Assembly (NCBI GenBank): GCA_028277085.1
Contig: JANQHL010000038.1
Span: forward strand, 1-33,007
Direction of reading: 5' to 3'
Length of the DNA: 33,007 nucleotides
Source of the DNA: Flavobacteriaceae bacterium
GTDB taxonomy: Bacteria; Bacteroidota; Bacteroidia; Flavobacteriales; Flavobacteriaceae
This document shows positions 1 through 7,282 of the stretch, piece after piece (within the stretch, counting starts at the first letter, position 1; each line of letters opens with the position of its first letter). The position numbers and the translations under genes are program-made. Under the pieces are notes generated by a model. The model was not told where the DNA came from and made no database searches. It worked only from the letters and a program-made list of their open reading frames with translations.

Positions 1-2165
1 AGTATAAAAAACAAGGATATCTCAATACCAGGGTCACTATTGCCACGGCCAAGGACACCGTAGGGACGAACAGTGAAAGCATGGTGATCAACGTACGAAA
101 AGGCGATAAGGTAAAGATCCAAAGCATTGAATTTGAGGGCAATGAGAAACTCACCAATAAAAGGTTGCGAAAGTCCCTGAAAAATACCAAGAAGAAGAAA
201 CTTTATCGTTTCTGGAAAAAGTCAAAATATATTGAGGACGATTACAAAGAAGACCTTTCCAATTTGGTAGATACCTATGCAGAACGAGGGTATCGTGACG
301 CACGCGTGGTCTCGGATACATTCATCAAAGTAGATGAGAACAATATTGCATTGAAAATTAAAGTTGAGGAGGGAAATAAATATTATTTTGGGAACATCGA
401 CTTTGTGGGAAATTCGGTATACACCGATCGCCAATTGGCACAAGTGCTGGGGATCAAAAAAGGTGACACCTACAATGGCGTTTTATTAAAAGAACGTATT
501 GCTGATGATACCAAACCTGATGGAGAAGATCTTACCAACCTATATCAGAATAACGGATACCTTTTCTCCAGTATCAACCCGGTAGAAGTTTCTGCAGCGA
601 ATGATACCATCGATTTTGAGATTCGTATTATCGAAGGAAAAGAAACGTTCCTAAACCATGTTACCGTGGTGGGAAATGACAAAACCAACGACCATGTGGT
701 TTTTAGGGAATTGCGCACCCGACCTGGACAAAAATACAGTAAGGACAATATTATTCGAAGTGTACGCGAGCTTGGACAACTCGGTTTTTTTGATGCGGAA
801 CAGATAGTTCCGGATATTGAAAACCCGGATCCAAATGCCGGTACTGTCGATTTAAAATATAGCCTTGTCGAAGCAGGTTCGAGCCAAATTGAACTTCAGG
901 GTGGTTTTGGAGGAGGAGGTTTCATTGGTACACTGGGGCTTTCCTTTAACAATTTTTCCATCCAAAACCTGTTTAACGGAGAAGCGTACAAACCGGTTCC
1001 CATGGGTGATGGGCAGACCTTTGCCCTCCGTCTTCAGGCCAGTAGGACCTTCAGGGTATATAGCCTCAATTTTGCCGAACCCTGGTTGGGAGGGAAAAAG
1101 CCGGTTCGGTTTAACCTGTCTTTTTCCAGAACGCAACAGTTTGCTTCCAATTTTGACAATCAGGGTAGGTTAGATATAGACCGTGATCGAAGTTTTTCTA
1201 TCACTGGCGTATCGGCAGGACTTGCAAAACGCGTGCAATGGCCGGATGATTTCTTTACCATTTCTCACGCTGCAAGTTATCAGCTCTATGATTTTAATAA
1301 TTTCAACAATGGCCTGTTCAATTTTGGGAATGGAAGTTCTAACTCATTAACCTACACCTTGGGGATCACCAGAAGTTCACAGGGACCAAGTAGAATATTT
1401 CCATTAACGGGGTCTAATTTTGAGATCACGGCTAAACTAACCCCCCCGTGGTCCTTGTTCAGTAATAAGGATTTTGGAGCTATTTCCGATGAGATTGACG
1501 AGATTACTACGGAACTCCTGGAAATTGGTCCTAATGCTCCGGAATCACCAGGGCTTAGCAGACGCTTGGAAAACTTGGAAGAGGAGCGGTTTAAACTCCT
1601 GGAGTTTTATAAGATCAAGTTCAGAGGGGATTGGTACACCCGTTTGGTAGATAAACTGGTGTTGCGGACCAATGCTGAGTTTGGATTTTTAGGGGCCTAC
1701 AACAACGATATTGGCAATGTACCCTTTGAGCGGTTTTTTGTTGGAGGGGATGGCTTAGGCAACTTTACCCTGGACGGACGGGAAATTGTACAATTGCGAG
1801 GGTATGAGAACAGTTCCATAACCCCGGTTAGTGTTAACCCTGTAACAGGTCAGTTAGAGCAGGATGGAGGTACTATATATAATAAATATACCATGGAACT
1901 GCGATATCCCTTGACTTTAAAACCATCTGCTTCCATTTACGTACAGACTTTTTTGGAGGCTGGTAATGCCTTTGACAATTTTAGAAGCTTTAATCCGTTT
2001 CAGTTAAAGAGATCAGCTGGAATGGGGCTACGTATTTTTATGCCGGCGTTTGGACTCTTAGGAATAGATTTTGGATACGGATTCGACGAAGACCTGAGGC
2101 CACAATCTGCAGGACAGGGACCTAGCGGATGGCAAACCCACTTCATTATTGGTCAACAGTTTTAA
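1..2165 (+). CDS. bamA: Outer membrane protein assembly factor BamA, 5'-truncated by the window edge
   Basis: BamA folds and inserts beta-barrel proteins into the outer membrane. The frame is open from the first bases of the window, with codons beginning at position 3 (reading YKKQGYLNTRVTIATAK), so the gene starts upstream and the ATG at 81 is internal. The N-terminal part shows successive POTRA-type modules: the VRKGDKVKI, KVEEGNKYYFGNIDFVGN and IIEGKETFLNHVTVVGN segments are typical linker-strand patterns. The second half is a 16-strand-type barrel ending in aromatic FIIGQQF. A charged helical insert, about residues 470-515 counted from position 81 (DEIDEITTELLEIG to EEERFKLLEF), interrupts the barrel and is probably a loop. 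Two OmpH/Skp chaperone genes follow, the usual Bacteroidota arrangement. Family assignment is firm. The missing N-terminus cannot be judged. Confidence 0.95.
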   Translation, partial: YKKQGYLNTRVTIATAKDTVGTNSESMVINVRKGDKVKIQSIEFEGNEKLTNKRLRKSLKNTKKKKLYRFWKKSKYIEDDYKEDLSNLVDTYAERGYRDARVVSDTFIKVDENNIALKIKVEEGNKYYFGNIDFVGNSVYTDRQLAQVLGIKKGDTYNGVLLKERIADDTKPDGEDLTNLYQNNGYLFSSINPVEVSAANDTIDFEIRIIEGKETFLNHVTVVGNDKTNDHVVFRELRTRPGQKYSKDNIIRSVRELGQLGFFDAEQIVPDIENPDPNAGTVDLKYSLVEAGSSQIELQGGFGGGGFIGTLGLSFNNFSIQNLFNGEAYKPVPMGDGQTFALRLQASRTFRVYSLNFAEPWLGGKKPVRFNLSFSRTQQFASNFDNQGRLDIDRDRSFSITGVSAGLAKRVQWPDDFFTISHAASYQLYDFNNFNNGLFNFGNGSSNSLTYTLGITRSSQGPSRIFPLTGSNFEITAKLTPPWSLFSNKDFGAISDEIDEITTELLEIGPNAPESPGLSRRLENLEEERFKLLEFYKIKFRGDWYTRLVDKLVLRTNAEFGFLGAYNNDIGNVPFERFFVGGDGLGNFTLDGREIVQLRGYENSSITPVSVNPVTGQLEQDGGTIYNKYTMELRYPLTLKPSASIYVQTFLEAGNAFDNFRSFNPFQLKRSAGMGLRIFMPAFGLLGIDFGYGFDEDLRPQSAGQGPSGWQTHFIIGQQF

Positions 2166-2227
2166 CCTAATTGGAAAAATCAGACAAACCTTTTTCAGTT
2201 AAAATATTCATTTTAAATGATTTAAGT

Positions 2228-2247
2228 ATTTTGGCACGATATTTTCT
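2228..2247 (+). promoter_or_regulatory. Candidate sigma-54-like (-24/-12) promoter before the first ompH
   Basis: TTGGCACG at 2231-2238, four bases, then TTTCT at 2243-2247 fits the RpoN pattern TGGCACG-N4-TTGCW with one mismatch (T for G at -13). The predicted transcript start near 2258 leaves a leader of only about 11 nt before the ATG at 2269, which argues for caution. No enhancer-binding-protein gene is in the window. Confidence 0.35.
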
Positions 2248-2268
2248 ATGTAAATTGCGGATTCTAAA

Positions 2269-3111
2269 ATGAAGACAAAGACGCTCTTTTTTATTATGGT
2301 GTTGTCGCTGTCCTTTTCCCTTTGGTCCCAACGAGGCGTACGGATTGGATATGTAGATATGGAATATATTTTGGAGAATGTTGAAGAATATCGCGACGCT
2401 TCGGAACAATTGAATACCAAGGCCAATAAATGGAAGCAGGAGATTGAGCTAAAACTGGGTCAGGTAGCCCAAATGAAAAAAGATTTAGCTGCTGAAAAGG
2501 TTTTGCTTACTGATGAGTTGATCGCAGAGCGGGAGGAAGATATTCAAATTCTGGAAACAGAGGTGCTCGATTATCAGCAAGACCGTTTTGGTCCGGAGGG
2601 GGATTTGGTACTGCAAAAGCAATTGTTAATCCAACCGATACAGGATCAGGTGTTTACCGAAGTGCAGAAGATTGGGAAGAACAAAAGATATGATTTTATT
2701 TTCGATAAATCGGCAGATGTTGTAATGTTGTACTCCGAAAAAAGACATGATATCAGTGATCTGGTTTTAAGGGAGATAGCACGAACCAGAAAAGTGAGCA
2801 AGTCAAATAAGGAAGAAAAGCTTAAAAATCGCTTAAAGGAGTTCCAGGAAACCGAGGCGGAGGCCGATGAAGAGATCAGCGAAGCGTTAAAAGCAAGGCA
2901 GGAGAAGGCAGAGAATGACAAGACGGCGAAAGAAAAGGCGATAGCGGATAGACGAGCGGAGCAACTCCGTTTGCGGGAAGAACGAAAAAAGGCCTATGAA
3001 GAGCGCAGGAAGAAATTGTTGGAGGAACGGGAGGCGAAACGAAAGGCAAAATTAGAAGAACGACAGAAAAAAGAACAGGAACAGGAGAAAGACTCCACCA
3101 GTCAGGATTAA
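2269..3111 (+). CDS. OmpH/Skp-family periplasmic chaperone with long charged C-terminal tail
   Basis: This is a Skp/OmpH-type chaperone that would hold unfolded outer-membrane proteins in the periplasm for delivery to BamA, encoded just upstream. The N-terminus (MKTKTLFFIMVLSLSFSLWS) is a signal peptide. Residues about 25-175 form the OmpH domain: a short beta start (RIGYVDMEYIL), a long helical pair rich in K, E and Q, and a closing segment YDFIFDKSADVVMLY. Beyond about residue 180 the protein carries roughly 100 extra residues composed almost wholly of K, R, E, A and Q, ending EKDSTSQD. This looks like a coiled coil or single alpha-helix absent from ordinary Skp (about 160-170 residues). 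The next gene is a normal-length paralogue. Function follows from the family; the role of the tail is unknown. Confidence 0.88.
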   Translation: MKTKTLFFIMVLSLSFSLWSQRGVRIGYVDMEYILENVEEYRDASEQLNTKANKWKQEIELKLGQVAQMKKDLAAEKVLLTDELIAEREEDIQILETEVLDYQQDRFGPEGDLVLQKQLLIQPIQDQVFTEVQKIGKNKRYDFIFDKSADVVMLYSEKRHDISDLVLREIARTRKVSKSNKEEKLKNRLKEFQETEAEADEEISEALKARQEKAENDKTAKEKAIADRRAEQLRLREERKKAYEERRKKLLEEREAKRKAKLEERQKKEQEQEKDSTSQD

Positions 3112-3156
3112 ACTTATAACACTAAAATTGTATACTCAAATTAAACTATTGGAATT

Positions 3157-3666
3157 ATGAAAAAAGTAAGAATGTTGGTTATTGGGATGGTGTTGATGAT
3201 TGCGACCACCGGCTTGGTAAATGCACAAAGCAAAGTGGCTCACATAAATGTACAACTACTACTTTCGGAAATGCCGGAAATGAAGGCGGCCCAGGCCGAA
3301 CTGAAAAAGCTGCAGGAAACCTATCGTGCCGATTTGGAAGGCTCCATGACTGAGCTGAAGAATAAATATACACAGTATTCCAATGAGGCTTCTTCCAAAT
3401 CAAAAGAAGAGAACGATAAGCGGGCTTTGGAACTACAACAGTTTGATAAAAATATTCAAGAGGCCGAAACTGCTGCTATGCAGGAAATGCAAAAAAAGCA
3501 GGCGGAACTTTTTGCCCCCATATCCGAGAAAGCGAAAGCTGCCATCGAAAAAGTGGCCGCTGCACAAGGTTTTGACTACGTGATTGATGCTTCTCAAGGT
3601 GGAGGATTAATAGTTGCCCGAGGTAAAGATCTACTTCCGGAAGTAAAACAGGAATTGGGATTCTAG
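3157..3666 (+). CDS. OmpH/Skp-family periplasmic chaperone
   Basis: This is the second OmpH/Skp paralogue, 169 residues, the usual length for the family. A signal peptide (MKKVRMLVIGMVLMIATTGLVNA) is followed by mature SKVAHINVQLLLSEMPEMKAAQAEL, then the two long helices that form the tentacle of the Skp trimer, and a closing strand GFDYVIDASQGGGLIVA. It lies 45 bp after the first ompH on the same strand and is closed by a hairpin terminator. It probably belongs to one transcriptional unit with bamA and the first ompH. The cargo preference of the two paralogues cannot be told from sequence. Confidence 0.92.
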   Translation: MKKVRMLVIGMVLMIATTGLVNAQSKVAHINVQLLLSEMPEMKAAQAELKKLQETYRADLEGSMTELKNKYTQYSNEASSKSKEENDKRALELQQFDKNIQEAETAAMQEMQKKQAELFAPISEKAKAAIEKVAAAQGFDYVIDASQGGGLIVARGKDLLPEVKQELGF

Positions 3667-3689
3667 GTCCCCCGCAACTAAAAAAAGAC

Positions 3690-3718
3690 ACCGCCTTTCT
3701 ATACTAGGCGGTTTTTTT
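3690..3718 (+). terminator. Rho-independent terminator after the ompH genes
   Basis: The stem ACCGCC (3690-3695) pairs with GGCGGT (3707-3712) across an 11-nt loop and runs into seven T residues. It separates the bamA-ompH-ompH unit from murI. Confidence 0.85.
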
Positions 3719-3732
3719 ATGTTTTTTCGTAT

Positions 3733-4512
3733 ATGAATACACCCATTGGGATATTTGACTCTGGAGTAGGAGGCACTTCCATTTGGAAGGAGATCAATAG
3801 GCTTTTACCTTCAGAAGCTACTGTTTATTTAGCGGACAGCAGGAACGCACCTTATGGGAATAAATCCAAAGAAGCTATTTCGGCATTGGCGGTCAAGAAT
3901 ACAGAGTTACTCCTTTCCTACAATTGCAAGCTGATCGTTGTAGCATGCAACACGGCAACGACAAATGCTATAGGGTTTCTACGAAAAACGTATCCTGTTC
4001 CTTTTGTTGGAATTGAACCCGCTATCAAACCTGCCGCTTTGCAAACCAGAACCAAAAAAGTGGGGGTTTTGGCGACACAAGGCACACTATCCAGTGCGCT
4101 TTTTTACAATACGGCTAAACTCCATGCTTCCGGTATTACGGTTATAGAACGGGAGGGTAAAGGTTTGGTCGAATTGATTGAAACGGGAAAACAGCAATCA
4201 GAAGAAACCAGGAACCTACTGAAAGAATATTTGCAACCGATGCTGGAAGCAGGGATTGATTGTTTAGTACTGGGCTGTACCCATTATCCGTATTTGGTGC
4301 CCACCCTAAAAACAATACTACCGGAGCATATCAAAATAATAGACTCGGGAGAAGCTGTGGCCAGACAAACAAAGGCACTCCTGCAGGAGCGCAACCTGGC
4401 AGCTTCGCCAAATACCGTTCCAAAACATCAATTTTATTCCAATGCTGATGTGGCTGTCCTTTCATCCTTTGTTAAGGATCCAGTTATCCAGGTGTCTTTT
4501 TTGGACTTTTAA
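3733..4512 (+). CDS. murI: Glutamate racemase
   Basis: This cytoplasmic enzyme converts L-glutamate to D-glutamate for peptidoglycan synthesis by a cofactor-independent two-base mechanism. The sequence has the diagnostic N-terminal GIFDSGVGG (Asp9, Ser10), the first catalytic cysteine in VACNTATTNA (Cys72) and the second in LGCTHYP (Cys182). At 259 residues it is full length. The ATG at 3733 lies directly after the ompH terminator, so murI probably has its own weak promoter or is reached by read-through. Its stop codon overlaps the convergent folA stop by 4 bp (4509-4512), leaving no intergenic terminator there. Confidence 0.96.
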   Translation: MNTPIGIFDSGVGGTSIWKEINRLLPSEATVYLADSRNAPYGNKSKEAISALAVKNTELLLSYNCKLIVVACNTATTNAIGFLRKTYPVPFVGIEPAIKPAALQTRTKKVGVLATQGTLSSALFYNTAKLHASGITVIEREGKGLVELIETGKQQSEETRNLLKEYLQPMLEAGIDCLVLGCTHYPYLVPTLKTILPEHIKIIDSGEAVARQTKALLQERNLAASPNTVPKHQFYSNADVAVLSSFVKDPVIQVSFLDF

Positions 4513-5006
4513 ACGGTTTTCTTCAAATAGGTCTGGTAGGTAAAGTCATAGCTATGGCGCCCATCTATTGGATGGTGAACTTCTTTGATAAGTTCCCATT
4601 GTTCCGAATCAATTTCCGGGAAGAAAGTATCTGCTTCAAATGAGGCATGAATACGGGTGAGTTCAATTTTTGTGGCTACTTCCATAGCTTGCGCATAGAT
4701 TTCGCCACCGCCAATAATAAAAGCGGAGGGGTCTTCTTTGGTCAGGGCAATTGCTTCTTCCAAAGTGTGAACAACTGTACAGGGAAATTTTGGAGTATAG
4801 TTCGTATCCCTTGTAATCACAATATGTTCCCTTTTGGGGAGCGGTTTGGGAAAACTTTCCAACGTTTTCCTGCCCATAATGATTTTGTGTCCGGTAGTGA
4901 GGTCCTTAAAGCGTTTAAAATCGTCCGGGAGGTGCCAGGGCAAATCGTTGTTAATTCCAAGGGCATTGTTTACCCCCGCCGCCGCTATTATGATTAATTC
5001 CGTCAC
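4509..5006 (-). CDS. folA: Dihydrofolate reductase
   Basis: DHFR reduces dihydrofolate to tetrahydrofolate with NADPH, regenerating the cofactor that thymidylate synthase (thyA, also in this window) oxidises. At 165 residues it is full length. It contains the N-terminal IIIAAAGVNNALGINNDLPWHLPDDF with the catalytic acid at Asp29, GRKTLESF, and the NADPH-binding IIGGGEIYAQA. Its start codon overlaps the stop of the upstream 2TM-protein gene by 4 bp (5003-5006), implying translational coupling. Its 3' end overlaps murI, which converges on it. Confidence 0.96.
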   Translation of the reverse strand: MTELIIIAAAGVNNALGINNDLPWHLPDDFKRFKDLTTGHKIIMGRKTLESFPKPLPKREHIVITRDTNYTPKFPCTVVHTLEEAIALTKEDPSAFIIGGGEIYAQAMEVATKIELTRIHASFEADTFFPEIDSEQWELIKEVHHPIDGRHSYDFTYQTYLKKTV

Positions 5007-5389
5007 TCTTTTTTTTTATTGATTTGAGACAATGGGAATTCCGTTTCAATCTCTTTCTGTAGTTCGGCGATGCGTTGCTTTTGTTTAGTTACCAGCCTTT
5101 CCCGTTGTTTTCTTTCCCAATCCATACCCATAAATCGTTGGGTGACAAATACATTGAAAGCATGAACAACAAACAAAAAAGCCCATACCAGGATTACCCA
5201 AACAAACCAGTCATATTGCTCGCCATACTTTAGGATTTTGTTGATTAGGATCAAAAAAACACCCCCTATCAGGAAAACGACAAAGTGGGAGAACACCCTT
5301 TTCTTTTGTTTTATGCGCCGCTGCGCATTCTCCAAAAGCTCATGCTGTTCCACATCTATTTGAGAATCTGCTTTCTTTTTCGAAAACAT
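5003..5389 (-). CDS. 2TM-domain membrane protein
   Basis: This is a small inner-membrane protein of 128 residues with the 2TM-domain layout common in Flavobacteriia. A charged N-terminus (about 1-32) is followed by a transmembrane helix at about 34-51 (HFVVFLIGGVFLILIN), a short loop KILKYGEQYD, a second helix at about 61-80, then a positively charged coiled tail beginning with the family-typical MGMDWERKQ. The biochemical role of this family is not known to me. It is co-transcribed and translationally coupled with folA (4-bp overlap) and diverges from the class-V PLP enzyme. Confidence 0.85.
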   Translation of the reverse strand: MFSKKKADSQIDVEQHELLENAQRRIKQKKRVFSHFVVFLIGGVFLILINKILKYGEQYDWFVWVILVWAFLFVVHAFNVFVTQRFMGMDWERKQRERLVTKQKQRIAELQKEIETEFPLSQINKKKE

Positions 5390-5396
5390 CTTTGGC

Positions 5397-5416
5397 TATC
5401 TTTAACAACAAAGATA
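5397..5416. promoter_or_regulatory. Mirrored -7 elements between two divergent genes
   Basis: TATCTTT (5397-5403) and its exact inverse AAAGATA (5410-5416) flank a 6-nt spacer. On the minus strand this reads TATCTTTG, a full match to the Bacteroidota -7 box TAnnTTTG. On the plus strand it reads TATCTTTA, one base off. The two could drive the 2TM/folA unit and the PLP enzyme from nearly the same spot. Clear -33 boxes are not visible, so this could instead be a small operator. Confidence 0.4.
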
Positions 5417-5431
5417 ACCGAATCCAACGGC

Positions 5432-6520
5432 ATGGGAATAGCACCAAACATACGAACTCATTTTCCGGGTTTAAATTCTCACAGATATGTAAATACCGCT
5501 ACCTCAGGATTATTGAGTGAGAGTTTGCTAAAGTGGCGTAGGGCGCATGACCTGGATTATACCCAATGGGGGAGTGAAAAGAAAGCACAAACGGAAGGAC
5601 TACTTTCCCAACTCCGGAAAACGATAGGGGAATCCTTTGGCTGTACCACCGGAAACGTAGCCCTGGTTCCCAGTTTTAGCTTAGGCATTAACCTGTTGCT
5701 GGAAGGCCTGGGAAAAAAGGAGAAAATTGTGCTGCTGGAATCGGATTACCCCTCATTAAACTGGCCGTTTCAGCATCGGGATTTTGAAATTGAAATGCTT
5801 CCGATAATTGCCAGTTTGGAAGAATTGATCTATGATCGCATACAAGGTAGCGGTGCAACTGTTTTTGCGTGCAGTATGGTCCAATGGCTGAATGGTATAC
5901 GGTTGGGAGTAGATTTTTTCAAGCAGTTAAAACGTAGTTTTCCGGGATTGTTGATCCTTGTAGATGGAACCCAATATTGCGGAACGGAACGCTTTGATTT
6001 TGCATCCTCCGGTATTGACATCCTGGGAACCAGTGGATACAAATGGTTGTTAGCCGGCTACGGAAATGGATTTTTCCTAGTAAACGAGGCAGCGAAAGAA
6101 CGTTTTTCTTTACAAGCCATGGGCTACGGTTCCGGTCGCAATGCGAAAGAAAACAGGGGCGAACGTACTTTCTGCAAACACCTGGAACCGGGACATCTGG
6201 ATTCGCTTAGTTTTGGCAGCCTTGACTATTCGCTACAGTTTTTGAATACCGTAGGCCTGGAAAATATTGAAAAACACAATCGAGAGCTCTCTGCAAAAGC
6301 CGGGGTTTCTTTTACGGATATGGGACTTTTGGGACCAATTGTCCAAACGCGAAAAGAGCACAGTACAATTTTTAACCTTGGGATAGAAAGCGAAACACAT
6401 CAAAAATTGCTTAAAAACGGCTTTGTCTGTGCCCGAAGAGGAGGAGGGACCCGACTTAGCTTTCATTTCTACAATACTTTAGCGGATTTGGAAGCTATTA
6501 TTGCCGTGCTCAAATCCTAG
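5432..6520 (+). CDS. Class-V aminotransferase-fold PLP-dependent enzyme
   Basis: This is a fold-type I PLP enzyme of the class-V (cysteine desulfurase / isopenicillin-N-epimerase-like) group. I chose the ATG at 5432 (MGIAPNIRTHFPG) over an upstream in-frame ATG at 5285, because the longer form would run through the divergent 2TM gene and adds a sequence unlike the family. The result is 362 residues. Visible features are YVNTATSGLLSESL near the N-terminus, the PLP-ring aspartate in LVDGTQ (Asp178, with Gln181) and the Schiff-base lysine in SGYKWLLAGYGNG (Lys204). Substrate is unknown. The same superfamily includes the C-S lyase EgtE of mycobacterial ergothioneine synthesis, and egtB/egtD lie about 1.5 kb away, but on the other strand, so that link is only a hypothesis. 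Confidence 0.85.
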   Translation: MGIAPNIRTHFPGLNSHRYVNTATSGLLSESLLKWRRAHDLDYTQWGSEKKAQTEGLLSQLRKTIGESFGCTTGNVALVPSFSLGINLLLEGLGKKEKIVLLESDYPSLNWPFQHRDFEIEMLPIIASLEELIYDRIQGSGATVFACSMVQWLNGIRLGVDFFKQLKRSFPGLLILVDGTQYCGTERFDFASSGIDILGTSGYKWLLAGYGNGFFLVNEAAKERFSLQAMGYGSGRNAKENRGERTFCKHLEPGHLDSLSFGSLDYSLQFLNTVGLENIEKHNRELSAKAGVSFTDMGLLGPIVQTRKEHSTIFNLGIESETHQKLLKNGFVCARRGGGTRLSFHFYNTLADLEAIIAVLKS

Positions 6521-6673
6521 TTTTTTTGCAAGTAGGTAGGAAAAGTATTTTGTTTTTTAGAAAAGTCTACGAATTACAGAGCATATTTTAAAAAAATGAT
6601 AAATCGGATATAATTTATTGACTGTTAATGGTTTTATGATTTGCTTTGTCCAAATTTTATAAATTCATTTACC

Positions 6674-6970
6674 ATGGCAATCAAGAAACAGTATTTAAAG
6701 AGCAAGCCTATCTGCAAGGTGACCTTTACCGTACCTGCAAAGGAAGCAAAAAAGGTCGCTGTTGTCGGTGATTTCAATAACTGGAACCCGAAAGGAAGTA
6801 TGCTGACTAAACTTAAGAACGGTACCTTCAAAGGGACATTTGAACTACCTAAAGAGAATACTTACGAATTTCGTTACTTGGTGGACGGCGCTTATGTTAA
6901 TGACAGCGAAGCGGATCGTTACCAATGGAACGACTTCGCCGGAACTGAAAACGCAGTTCTGGAAGTATAA
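6674..6970 (+). CDS. Small isoamylase early-set / CBM48 domain protein
   Basis: This is a single glycogen-binding-like domain of 98 residues and nothing else. The pattern CKVTFTVPAKEAKKVAVVGDFNNWNPKGSMLTKL...GTFKGTFELPKENTYEFRYLVDGAYVNDSEADRYQWNDFAGTENAVLEV is the AMPK/isoamylase early-set signature, with FNNWNP and EFRYLVDG. The ATG at 6674 (MAIKKQYLKSK) is preferred to an in-frame ATG at 6641, whose extra residues (MLCPNFINSFT) look unlike the family. Such free-standing domains are frequent in Flavobacteriia. Whether this one binds glucan or acts otherwise is unknown. A 13-bp perfect hairpin follows the stop. Confidence 0.85.
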   Translation: MAIKKQYLKSKPICKVTFTVPAKEAKKVAVVGDFNNWNPKGSMLTKLKNGTFKGTFELPKENTYEFRYLVDGAYVNDSEADRYQWNDFAGTENAVLEV

Positions 6971-6986
6971 CGGTTGATTGAGTTTC

Positions 6987-7016
6987 CGCCATTGAAGAAG
7001 TTATTCTTCAATGGCG
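6987..7016. other. Perfect 13-bp hairpin between convergent genes
   Basis: CGCCATTGAAGAA (6987-6999) and TTCTTCAATGGCG (7004-7016) are exact inverse complements around a GTTA loop. One arm is the last four codons of the DUF427 gene; the other lies just beyond its stop. There is no T-run on either side, so it is not a classical terminator. It may stabilise 3' ends of the two convergent transcripts. Confidence 0.6.
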
Positions 7017-7282
7017 ACTCCTTTCCAAAAAGCCACATAACCTTCTATTTCTTTGGCCATTGCGCTGGCTTCCGGGTAGTACCAGGCCGCATCGGTATTG
7101 GTTTCACTACCCACTTCCAGAGAATAATAAGAGGCCTGACCTTTCCATGGACAGGTGGTATGGGAAGTACTGGGGACAAAATACTCCTTTTTTATACTTT
7201 CCGGAGGGAAGTAGTGATTGCCCTCAATTATTTTTGTGGCGTCACTTTCCGCAATTACGGTATTGTTCCAAATAGCTTTCAT
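7001..7282 (-). CDS. DUF427 domain protein
   Basis: This 93-residue cytoplasmic protein shows the DUF427 signature: MKAIWNNTVIAESDATKIIEGNHYFPPESI, then STSHTTCPWKGQASYYSLEVG and AAWYYPEAS, ending YVAFWKGVAIEE. The conserved TCPWKG and WYYPEP-like segments are typical, and the fold is a small beta-rich domain. No biochemical activity is established to my knowledge. Its ATG overlaps the egtD stop by 4 bp (7279-7282), so it is translationally coupled to ergothioneine synthesis here, which hints at a role with EgtB/EgtD or in redox or sulfur metabolism. The last codons form one arm of a hairpin. Confidence 0.85.
   Translation of the reverse strand: MKAIWNNTVIAESDATKIIEGNHYFPPESIKKEYFVPSTSHTTCPWKGQASYYSLEVGSETNTDAAWYYPEASAMAKEIEGYVAFWKGVAIEE

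Noticed and set aside
865-1173. A 102-codon plus-strand open frame inside bamA
   Set aside because: It lies in another frame of an intact conserved barrel domain and has no family features.
5285-5431. 49-residue N-terminal extension of the class-V PLP enzyme
   Set aside because: It runs antisense through the 2TM gene's start and is unlike PLP enzymes; the ATG at 5432 is better.
6618-6643. Promoter for the CBM48 gene (TTG ... TATGATTTG)
   Set aside because: The -7 box has one extra base and the spacer is only 14 nt, so the match is too weak to list.
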